DNA of 64,000 nucleotides from Pseudacidovorax sp. (GTDB taxonomy: Bacteria > Pseudomonadota > Gammaproteobacteria > Burkholderiales > Burkholderiaceae_C): NCBI RefSeq assembly GCF_017991995.1, contig NZ_JAGOPN010000028.1:1-64000 (forward strand). Reading direction: 5' to 3'. A program made the translations under genes and the position numbers. This document shows, one piece after another, positions 17,965 to 25,165 of this stretch. The notes below the pieces were generated by a model. It was not told the origin of the DNA. It made no database searches and saw nothing but the letters and a program-made list of their open reading frames with translations. Every line of letters starts with the position of its first letter. Position 1 is the first letter of the stretch.

Positions 17965-18964
17965 CGCCACCCAGCGCCCGCGCGCGCAGCTGGCCACAGC
18001 CGCCATCCACATCCTGCCCCGCGGAATGCCGCAGCTTGGTCAGGATGCCGCGCGCGTGCAGCGTGCGCGCCATGCGCTCGCAATGGTCGAGCGTGGGCCG
18101 GGCGAAGCCGCTGCCTTCCACGCTGTTGAAGGGGATCAGGTTGAGCACGCCCCAGCGGCCGCGCAGCAGGCGCACCAGGCCCTCGATGTCCTCGGGCCGG
18201 TCGTTGATGCCTTCCAGCAGCGTCCACTGGTACTGCACCGGGTAGCTGCTGGCGCGGGCGTACGCATCGGCCGCCTCCACCAGTTGCTCGGGCGTGAGGT
18301 CGGGCGCGCGCGGCAGCAGGCGGCGACGCAGCGCGGCGTCGGTGGTGTGCAGCGACAGGGCCAGCGCGGGCCGCACCGTCTGCCGGTGCAGCCGCTCGAA
18401 GGCACGCGGGTCGCCCACGGTCGAGAAGACCAGGTTCTTGTGGCCGACGTTGCCCACGGTGCCCAGGAAGTCGATGGCCTCCAGCACGCCGTCGAGGTTG
18501 TGCGAGGGCTCGCCCATGCCCATGAACACCACGCGGCTCACCGGTCGCCGGGCCCGTGCCAGGGCCACCTGGGCCACGATCTCGGCGCTGCGCACCTGGC
18601 GCAGCAGGCCGGCCTGGCCCGTCATGCAGAACTGGCAGCCCACCGCGCAGCCGACCTGCGACGAGACGCACACGCCGCCGCGCGGCAGCAGCACGCTTTC
18701 CACCGTCTGGCCATCGGCCAGGCCCACCAGCAGGCGCTCGGCGCCGTCCTCACCGGGGTGCACCGCCTGCACGCGCGCCAGCGCCGCCAGCTCGGCATCG
18801 ATGGCGGGCAGTTCGGCCAGCAGGCCGGCGGGAAAGTAGTTGGCGGTCGGTCGCTTGCCGCCATCGCGCGGCAGCGCCTGCGACCAAGTGCGCAGGATGC
18901 GGTGCTCGTGGCTGGGGCCCGCGCCAGCGGCGCGCAGGCGAAGGCGCAGGTCGTGGAGATGCAT
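17888..18964 (-). CDS. RlmN/Cfr-like radical SAM RNA methyltransferase
   Basis: 358 residues. The radical-SAM cluster motif is CAVGCQFCMTGQ (CxxxCxxC) around residues 105-112. VVFMGMGEPSHNLDGVLEAI, LALSLHTTDAALRRRLLPRAP and PVQYQWTLLEGIND follow the RlmN order, and a Cys in DGGCGQLRAR fits the second catalytic cysteine. RlmN makes 2-methyladenosine at A2503 of 23S rRNA and A37 of some tRNAs. It is somewhat diverged from housekeeping RlmN (which has CNVGCTFCATG), so it may be a paralogue. The last 40 or so residues beyond GQLRAR are a Pro/Ala-rich tail that overlaps the cyclase gene. Confidence 0.82.
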   Translation of the reverse strand: MHLHDLRLRLRAAGAGPSHEHRILRTWSQALPRDGGKRPTANYFPAGLLAELPAIDAELAALARVQAVHPGEDGAERLLVGLADGQTVESVLLPRGGVCVSSQVGCAVGCQFCMTGQAGLLRQVRSAEIVAQVALARARRPVSRVVFMGMGEPSHNLDGVLEAIDFLGTVGNVGHKNLVFSTVGDPRAFERLHRQTVRPALALSLHTTDAALRRRLLPRAPDLTPEQLVEAADAYARASSYPVQYQWTLLEGINDRPEDIEGLVRLLRGRWGVLNLIPFNSVEGSGFARPTLDHCERMARTLHARGILTKLRHSAGQDVDGGCGQLRARALGGATQPLLRAPRPAPAPAADCPSLPRS

Positions 18965-19024
18965 GGGGGCGAGGAGTAAGGCGGCGATGCTAGCGCGCCC
19001 GTCTTCGACCCTGCCCCACGCGGC

Positions 19025-20053
19025 CTATCCGCCGGTCACCGACATGTGCCGCACCAGCCGCACGGGCTGTTCGCGCCCGGTGATGCGGAAGTCGTGGCCC
19101 TGCGGCTTGCGGGCGATGGCGCCGTCGATGGCGGCATGCAGCGCATCGTCATTGGCCGAGGCGCGCAGCGCGCGTCGCAGGTCGGTGCCGTCCTCGTGGC
19201 CCAGGCAGGTGTGGAGCATGCCCATGGCCGTGACGCGCACACGGTTGCAGTCGCCGCAGAAATGCTGCGTGAGCGGCGTGATGAAGCCGAGCAGGCCGCC
19301 GGTCTGCGCCACGCGCGCATAGCGGGCCGGACCGCCGCTGCCTTCGGCCACATCGGCAAGCGTCCAGCGCTGCGCGATCTGCCGGCGCAGCGCTGCCAGG
19401 CTCAGGAAGCCGTCTGCCCGGTCCATGCCGGTGTCGCCGAGCGGCATGGTCTCGATCAGCGTCAACGCCATGCCGCGGCCATGCGCGAAAGCGATCAGGT
19501 CGTGGATCTCGTGCTCGGTGCTGCCGCGCAGCGCGACGGCGTTGAGCTTGACGGCCAGGCCCGCGTCCAGCGCGGCGTCGATGCCGTCCAGCACCGCCTG
19601 CAGCGAGCCGCCGCGCGTGAGCTGCGCAAAGCGATCGGCGTCGAGCGTGTCGAGCGAGATGTTGATGCGCCGCACGCCGGCCGCGGCCAGCCCTTCGGCC
19701 AGCTGCGGCAGGCGGGTGCCGTTGGTGGTGAGCGTCAGCTCGTCCAGCGAGCCGTCCCGCAGGCCATCGGACAGGCCCTCGAACAGCGAGAGGATGCCGC
19801 GGCGCACCAGCGGCTCGCCGCCGGTGATGCGCAGCTTGCGCACGCCCTGACGCATGAAGGCACGCGCCACGCGCTCCAGCTCCTCCAGCGACAGCAGCTC
19901 CGGGCTGGGCGCGAAGCGCATGTCCTGCGGCATGCAGTAGGCGCAGCGCAGGTTGCAGCGGTCGGTGACCGACAGGCGCAGGTAGCGCACCGCGCGGCCG
20001 AAGGGGTCGACCAGCGGGGGAAGTGCGCCCCGGCTGCGGGTGTCCATCAGCAT
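19025..20053 (-). CDS. moaA: GTP 3',8-cyclase MoaA
   Basis: 342 residues. N-terminal radical-SAM cluster CNLRCAYC (in LSVTDRCNLRCAYCMPQ), the RITGGEPLVRRG motif, and the C-terminal second cluster CGDCNRVRVTAMGMLHTC. The chain ends in SVTGG, the conserved GG tail required for catalysis. It starts molybdenum-cofactor synthesis from GTP. The start at 20053 overlaps the reductase stop at 20047-20049 (another ATG at 20047 also overlaps it). Its position at the end of a molybdoenzyme operon suggests co-supply of cofactor. Confidence 0.95.
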   Translation of the reverse strand: MLMDTRSRGALPPLVDPFGRAVRYLRLSVTDRCNLRCAYCMPQDMRFAPSPELLSLEELERVARAFMRQGVRKLRITGGEPLVRRGILSLFEGLSDGLRDGSLDELTLTTNGTRLPQLAEGLAAAGVRRINISLDTLDADRFAQLTRGGSLQAVLDGIDAALDAGLAVKLNAVALRGSTEHEIHDLIAFAHGRGMALTLIETMPLGDTGMDRADGFLSLAALRRQIAQRWTLADVAEGSGGPARYARVAQTGGLLGFITPLTQHFCGDCNRVRVTAMGMLHTCLGHEDGTDLRRALRASANDDALHAAIDGAIARKPQGHDFRITGREQPVRLVRHMSVTGG

Positions 20054-21381
20054 GCGGTGGCCTCCAGGCGGGCAGCGGCCCGCATCGCGTCCACGTCGAC
20101 GAATTTCTCGCGCGGCTTGCCCAGGGCGGTGCCGCGGGCGAGTTCGGCGCGGTCGATGCGCTGCCAGGCGCTATGGTCCACGGCGCGTTCGCAGGCGGCC
20201 TGCATGGCGAGGGTCGGCGACACGTGCCGCTCGCGCAGCAAGGGCAGGTCGGCCAGCACGGCTTCGGCCGTCTGCACGCCGCAGGCGCGGTTGCTGCCGA
20301 TGGTGCCTTGCGGCCCGCGCTTGGCCCAGCCGCAGACATACAGCCCGGCCACGGGCCGGCCGGCTTCGGTGATGCGCCCGTGCGCGTTGGCATGCACGCC
20401 TCGCCCGGCGTCGTAGGGCACGCCGGGCAGCGGCAGCGCGCGACGGCCCACGCTGGCGAAGACCAGGCCGCAGTCCAGCGTCAGCTCGCCGCCGGCCGGG
20501 GCCTCCGGCGGGCGGACGAAGTGCATGGCCTGCACCCGCCCGTGGCCGCTGATGGCGGCCGGCGCCAGGTGGAAGCGAAACACGCAGCGCCGCGGCTGCG
20601 CGGGCGCATGCGTCGAGAAGCCTCGCAGCAGTTGGATCGCCGCGCGGGCTTCGGCGTCCGCCTCGGGCAGTGGCTCGAAGCTGCGCGCCGTCCAGTCGCT
20701 GCCGTCCAGCAGCGCATCGCAGCCGGCCAGGGTGCCGAACTCGTGCAGCTCCTTGGGCGAGAAGTGCGTCTGCGCCGGCCCGCGGCGGCCCACCACGACC
20801 ACCTCGCGCACGCGGCTGTCGGCCAGAGCGTCGAGCGCATGGGCGGCGATGTCGGTGCGGCGCAGTTCGTCCACCGGCCGCGTCAGGATGCGCGCGACGT
20901 CCAGCGCCACGTTGCCGTGGCCCACCACCACGGCCCGTTCGGCCGAGAGGTCGAAGTGGCAGTCGCGCTGGTCGGGGTGGCCGTTGTACCAGCCGACGAA
21001 GTCGCCGGCCGCATGGCAGCCGGGCAGGTTCTCGCCGGGTATGCCGAGGCGCCGGCTCTGCGCGGCGCCGGTGGCCAGCACCACCGCGTGGTAGCTGCGG
21101 CGCAGATCGTCCAGCGTCACGTCCTGGCCCAGCGCCACGCCGCCCACGAAGCGCATGCCCGGCATGGCGGCAATGCGCTCGAACACGGCGCTCACCTGCT
21201 TGAGCTTGGGATGGTCCGGCGCCACGCCGTAGCGCACCAGGCCATGCGGCACCGGCAGGCGCTCGATCAGGTCCACCTGCAGGCCGGGAATGCCGGCGCG
21301 CAGCAGCGCCTCGGCGGTGTAGAAGCCGCTGGGGCCGGCGCCGACGACGGCGATGCGGGGGCCGACGGGTGGGGCACTCAT
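20047..21381 (-). CDS. FprA-type ferredoxin-NADP reductase / FAD-dependent oxidoreductase
   Basis: 444 residues from the ATG at 21381. FAD-binding VVGAGPSGFYTAEALL at the N-terminus, then PVPHGLVRYGVAPDHPKLK, the NADP-binding VVGHGNVALDVARILTRP, and the late GWAKRGPQGTIGSNRACG; this is the adrenodoxin-reductase/FprA arrangement. It should move electrons between NADPH and a ferredoxin. The ferredoxin gene upstream overlaps its start (ATGA), and moaA overlaps its end, so all three are translated together. Natural partner for the molybdopterin enzyme at the head of the operon. Confidence 0.9.
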   Translation of the reverse strand: MSAPPVGPRIAVVGAGPSGFYTAEALLRAGIPGLQVDLIERLPVPHGLVRYGVAPDHPKLKQVSAVFERIAAMPGMRFVGGVALGQDVTLDDLRRSYHAVVLATGAAQSRRLGIPGENLPGCHAAGDFVGWYNGHPDQRDCHFDLSAERAVVVGHGNVALDVARILTRPVDELRRTDIAAHALDALADSRVREVVVVGRRGPAQTHFSPKELHEFGTLAGCDALLDGSDWTARSFEPLPEADAEARAAIQLLRGFSTHAPAQPRRCVFRFHLAPAAISGHGRVQAMHFVRPPEAPAGGELTLDCGLVFASVGRRALPLPGVPYDAGRGVHANAHGRITEAGRPVAGLYVCGWAKRGPQGTIGSNRACGVQTAEAVLADLPLLRERHVSPTLAMQAACERAVDHSAWQRIDRAELARGTALGKPREKFVDVDAMRAAARLEATAC

Positions 21382-21683
21382 GCGCCTGCGCCCTGCGGCA
21401 GCGCCGGCGCGCCCGGCAGCGGCGGCAGGCGCTGCGTGAGCACCGGCGTCAGCGCGGCGCGCTCGCGGTTGATGCCGATCCATTCCTTCTTGTCCGCCGC
21501 CAGCAGGAAGTCCGCCTGGATGGCGCCGACCGGGCAGATGGGCGCGCAGCCGCCGCAGTCGATGCAGTTGTCGGGGTCGATGTAGGTCATGCGTTCGTCG
21601 ACGTGGAAGCACTCCACGGGACAGACGGTGACGCATTCGGTGTAGCGGCAGCCGCTGCACAGGTCGGTGACGACGTAGGCCAT
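21378..21683 (-). CDS. 7Fe/8Fe-type ferredoxin (two Fe-S clusters)
   Basis: 101 residues. MAYVVTDLCSGCRYTECVTVCPVECFH carries the first, Azotobacter FdI-like cluster pattern (CxxC....CxxxCP) and CIDCGGCAPICPVGAI the second. The rest is a C-terminal extension of about 45 residues, common in the FdxA type. A short-distance electron carrier, here between the FprA-like reductase and the molybdoenzyme. Overlaps the reductase start by 4 bp and follows the molybdoenzyme stop by 18 bp. Confidence 0.92.
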   Translation of the reverse strand: MAYVVTDLCSGCRYTECVTVCPVECFHVDERMTYIDPDNCIDCGGCAPICPVGAIQADFLLAADKKEWIGINRERAALTPVLTQRLPPLPGAPALPQGAGA

Positions 21684-21701
21684 GGGGTGTCCGTCTTCCG
21701 C

Positions 21702-23828
21702 TCAGAGGGCTGCGACCTGCACCAGCGTGTCCGAGAAGGTCGGCGCGCGCCCCAGGTCCGCGAACACGGTCGGCGTGATCGCATGCACGTTGCCGGTGCC
21801 ACGGCTGCTGCGGTGCCAGTAGCCCGAGGGCGCCACCACCAGGCCGGGCATCACGTCGGCCGACAGCGTGGCCTTGGCCTCGAAGGCACCGCGGTCGTTG
21901 AACACGCGGATGGGCGTGCCGGCCTCGATGCCGCGTCGGCCGGCGTCTTCCGGATGCAGCAGCACCAGCTGTTCCTCGCCGGCCTGCATCTGCTGCGCCG
22001 GCAGGTTGCCGAAGTTGGAGTTGAGGAAGGCATGGCTCTTGGGCGAGATCAGGCTCAGCGGGTAGCGCTCGGCCAGCACTGGCGCGGTGGCCGGGGTTTC
22101 GTTGGGACGGATGTAGTGCGGCAGCGGGTCCACCGGCTCGCCCGACTGGTCGGCACCGTAGCCCTGGCGGAACAGCGGCGCGACGAAGTTGCCCCCATCG
22201 GCCAATGAGGACTTGAACTCGCACTTGCCCGAGGGCGTCGGAAAGTTGCCCTCGCGGTGCGGCGCCCAGTCGGCCGCCGCGGGCATGGCCAGGCGCATGT
22301 AGCCGCGCGCCTTGAGTTCGTCCAGCGTGATGCCCTGCATCACGGGGCTGCTCCAGTCCATCGACTCCGCGATCATCTGCGCGTCGCTGCGCTGGAAGAA
22401 GGGGTCGTCGATGCCCAGCGCCTTCGCCAGGCGGCGGAACAGCTCGGTGTTGGGGATGGCCTCGCCCAACGGCGCGATGGCCTGGTTGTTGTAGCTGAGG
22501 TAGAGGTGCCCCCAGGAGAACATGATGTCCTCCTGCTCCAGCTGCGTCGTGGCAGGCAGCACGATGTCGGCATAGCGCGCCGTGTCGGTCATGAAGTGCT
22601 CGCTGACCACGGTGAACAGGTCCTCGCGCGCCAGGCCCTGGGCGATCCTGTCCTGCTCGCACACCATGGCCATGGGGTTGGCGTTGTAGACGAAGAGGGC
22701 GCGGATGGGCGGCCCCGAAGGCAGCTCGCCATTGAGCGCCGGGCCCAGTCGCCAGCTGTTGATCACGCGCATCGAGGCAGGCTGCAGGTCCGGACGCATC
22801 AGGCCGGGCCAGTTGACCGGGAAGGCCCAGATGGGCAACTGCAGCAGGCCGCCGCCCACATGCTTCCAGGCGCCGATCAGCGCCGGCAGGCAGGAGATGG
22901 CGCGCACCGTTTGCCCGCCGCCCGCATGGCGCTCCACCGCCACGCCGATGCGGATCACGGCCGGCGGCGTGCTGGCGTACTCACGCGTGAGCTTGAGGAT
23001 GTCCTCGACCGGAATGCCCGTCTCCCCGGCCGCGAACTCGGGCGTGTACTGCGCCACGCGCTCGGCCAGCTCGTCGAAGCCGACGGTGTGCTGCGCGATG
23101 TAGTCGCGGTCCAGCTGGCCTTCCTTGATCAGGATGTGCGCCATGGCCAGCGCCAGTGCGCCGTCGGTGCCGGGGCGGATGGGGATGTGCCAGTCGGCCA
23201 GCCGCGCGGTGCGCGTGCGCACCGGGTCGATCACCACCAGCTTGGCGCCGTTCTTCTTGGCCTGTTCGATGAAGGGCCAGTGGTGCGAGTTGGTGCTGAG
23301 CGTGTTGCAGGCCCACAGGATGATGTAGCGCGCATGCACGAAGCTCTCGGGGTCCACGCCCGGCGTGTGGCCGATGGTCATCATGTAGGCGGTGCACGAG
23401 CCCGAGTCGCAGAAGGTGCGTTCGCACACGGTGGCGCCCAGCTTGTTGAACAGTGGATCGCCCACGTTCAGCCCGTTGAGGATGCCCTGCGTGCCCAGGT
23501 AGCTGTAGGGCAGGATGGCCTGCGGCCCGTCCTGCGCGATCACGTCCTTGAAGCGCGCGGCGATCTCGGCAATGGCCTCGTCCCAGCCGATGCGCTCGAA
23601 CTGGCCGCTGCCCTTGGGGCCGGTACGCCGCATGGGATAGAGCAGGCGCTGGTCGCTGTAGACGCGGTCCTGGTAGTTGTTGACCTTCACGCACAGCCGG
23701 CCGCGGGTGAAGGGATGGTCGGGATTGCCGCGCACGGCGATGGCCTTGCCATCTTCGACCGTGGTGATGAGGGAGCAGGTGTCGGGGCAGTCATGCGGGC
23801 AGGCGCCCATCACGGTGGTGCGGGTCAT
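21702..23828 (-). CDS. Molybdopterin-dependent oxidoreductase (DMSO-reductase superfamily)
   Basis: 708 residues from the ATG at 23828, which has AAAGGAAAG upstream; the longer frame to 24071 runs into the AraC gene region. The N-terminus MGACPHDCPDTCSL, with a fourth Cys in RGRLCVK about 30 residues on, binds a [4Fe-4S] cluster. VILPATTQLEQEDI and the C-terminal dinucleotide-binding domain with SPKSHAFLNSNFGN are typical of bis-MGD enzymes. No Tat signal, so it is cytoplasmic. The substrate is unknown: sequence order is like formate dehydrogenase and thiosulfate/nitrate reductases of the superfamily, and the partner ferredoxin and NADPH reductase suggest a reductive reaction. Confidence 0.88.
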   Translation of the reverse strand: MTRTTVMGACPHDCPDTCSLITTVEDGKAIAVRGNPDHPFTRGRLCVKVNNYQDRVYSDQRLLYPMRRTGPKGSGQFERIGWDEAIAEIAARFKDVIAQDGPQAILPYSYLGTQGILNGLNVGDPLFNKLGATVCERTFCDSGSCTAYMMTIGHTPGVDPESFVHARYIILWACNTLSTNSHHWPFIEQAKKNGAKLVVIDPVRTRTARLADWHIPIRPGTDGALALAMAHILIKEGQLDRDYIAQHTVGFDELAERVAQYTPEFAAGETGIPVEDILKLTREYASTPPAVIRIGVAVERHAGGGQTVRAISCLPALIGAWKHVGGGLLQLPIWAFPVNWPGLMRPDLQPASMRVINSWRLGPALNGELPSGPPIRALFVYNANPMAMVCEQDRIAQGLAREDLFTVVSEHFMTDTARYADIVLPATTQLEQEDIMFSWGHLYLSYNNQAIAPLGEAIPNTELFRRLAKALGIDDPFFQRSDAQMIAESMDWSSPVMQGITLDELKARGYMRLAMPAAADWAPHREGNFPTPSGKCEFKSSLADGGNFVAPLFRQGYGADQSGEPVDPLPHYIRPNETPATAPVLAERYPLSLISPKSHAFLNSNFGNLPAQQMQAGEEQLVLLHPEDAGRRGIEAGTPIRVFNDRGAFEAKATLSADVMPGLVVAPSGYWHRSSRGTGNVHAITPTVFADLGRAPTFSDTLVQVAAL

Positions 23829-23949
23829 GGCGTTCTTTCCTTTCGCTCGTCGGCGCATCGGTGGGATGCATCGAGTCTGGCGAGGCAAGGCCCCGAAGCC
23901 CTTGTCCGGGTTTGCTCTGTTTTTGTCCCGCTCGGCCATGTCGACCATT

Positions 23950-23963
23950 GGCACGGAAACTGC
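23950..23963 (+). promoter_or_regulatory. Possible sigma-54 type -24/-12 element upstream of the AraC gene
   Basis: The sequence TTGGCACGGAAACTGC has GG at 23950-23951 and GC at 23962-23963, the 10-bp spacing of sigma-54 promoters, with TGGCAC intact and one mismatch in the -12 box (CTGC for TTGC). It points to the AraC gene, whose chosen start is 53 bp downstream. No sigma-54 activator gene is in view, so it could be chance in GC-rich DNA. Confidence 0.35.
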
Positions 23964-24015
23964 GTGCAGCGCCCCACACCCACCGCCGCGGCGCATCGAC
24001 AACCCCGCCAGCACC

Positions 24016-24906
24016 ATGTTGGGACATTCGGTCGACAAGTACGTCAACAGCACGATGCACCAGACCTCCAATGCGCAGGGCTGGCGTCATGTCCTGGCCG
24101 AGCGCTGGAGCCATGCGGCGGGCGAGCTGCCGCGGCTGGTGCCGCGCGACACCGAGGTCGCCATCCAGCTCGGCGGCCACACCCGCGTGGACCGCCGGGG
24201 CGGCGGCCGGCGCGAGAACACCGTGGGGCGGCCGGGCACCATCTGGCTGTGCCCCGCCGGCATCGAAGAGGAATACATCAACGTCGTCCAGCCCATGGCC
24301 GACTGCCTGCACCTGTTCCTGCCGGCCCGGCCGTTTGCCGACACGGTGCAGCGCGAGTTCGACATCGATCCTGCGCGCGCCGTGCTGCGCTACCAGACCA
24401 TCGAGCACGATCCCTTCGTGGCGGCCGTCGCACAGCAGATCGTGGCCGAGCTGAACCAGGAGTCGGGCGCCGGCCGGCTGCTGGTGGAAAGCCTGTCGGT
24501 GGCGCTCAGCGCCCACCTGCTGCGTCACTATGCCGAAGAAGGGCCCGCACGGCCGCTGGTCGAGAAGGCGGCGCGCCCCATGGACAGCCGACGTCTGGCC
24601 CGGGTGCTCGACGCCATCGATGCCAGGCTGGACCTGGAGCTGAGCGTGGCCGAACTGGCCGAGGTCGCCTGCATGAGCGTGGGCCACTTCACCCGCAGCT
24701 TCCGCGCTGCGACCGGCCAGCCGCCGCATGCCTTCGTCGCCGAGCGGCGCATCGCGCGGGCCAAGGCCTGGCTGCGCGAACGTGAATGCCCCATCGAGGA
24801 GATCGCCTATGCAGCGGGCTTCTCCACGGCCGCGAGCTTCTCCAAGGCCTTCCGCCGCGCCACGGGCTGCACGCCGCGGGAGTACCGGCTGCTCGGCCGG
24901 CGCTGA
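24016..24906 (+). CDS. AraC-family transcriptional regulator
   Basis: 296 residues from the ATG at 24016 (MLGHSVDKYVNST). C-terminal double helix-turn-helix of AraC/XylS type: LELSVAELAEVACMSVGHFTRSFRA, then CPIEEIAYAAGFSTAASFSKAFRRATGCTPREYR. The N-terminal part is a beta-rich effector region with no clear cupin signature. An upstream ATG at 23938 is in frame, but the chosen start leaves a real divergent promoter gap to the molybdoenzyme gene, which it probably regulates. Confidence 0.87.
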   Translation: MLGHSVDKYVNSTMHQTSNAQGWRHVLAERWSHAAGELPRLVPRDTEVAIQLGGHTRVDRRGGGRRENTVGRPGTIWLCPAGIEEEYINVVQPMADCLHLFLPARPFADTVQREFDIDPARAVLRYQTIEHDPFVAAVAQQIVAELNQESGAGRLLVESLSVALSAHLLRHYAEEGPARPLVEKAARPMDSRRLARVLDAIDARLDLELSVAELAEVACMSVGHFTRSFRAATGQPPHAFVAERRIARAKAWLRERECPIEEIAYAAGFSTAASFSKAFRRATGCTPREYRLLGRR

Positions 24907-25078
24907 GCCTCGCCGGTCTTCCGGACCGCCCTGCTGCAGGGCCTCGTCACCCGTCTTCGACCTGCTTCGGCAGGGCCTGCCTGCGCCCGCTTCTCCCTTC
25001 GCCATGCTGCACCGCAATTCAGGGTAAGTCCGTGAACGCGGACCGGTCCAGCGCTCCCAATAATCGCCGCCAGTCAAG

Positions 25079-25100
25079 AAGGCTACTCCAGAGTACCCTT
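25079..25100. promoter_or_regulatory. 22-bp inverted repeat, probable TetR-type operator
   Basis: AAGGCTACTC (25079-25088), two central bases, then GAGTACCCTT (25091-25100): 10-bp arms with one mismatch. The length and tight centre are typical of TetR-family operators. It lies 65 bp before the start of the TetR-acyl-CoA synthetase fusion, in the 259-bp spacer after the AraC gene; the rest of that spacer shows no coding frame or other signal that I can support. Confidence 0.6.
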
Positions 25101-25165
25101 TTCGGCCATTGAGGCGCTGGCCCCGCACTGCGGCGGTCAGCCCGAATTCAGGCTTCAGGAGTCGC

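Noticed and set aside
21382-22662. Extension of the FprA-like reductase frame upstream to give an 871-residue protein
   Set aside because: The extra part lies over the ferredoxin and molybdoenzyme genes in another frame; the ATG at 21381 gives the family N-terminus.
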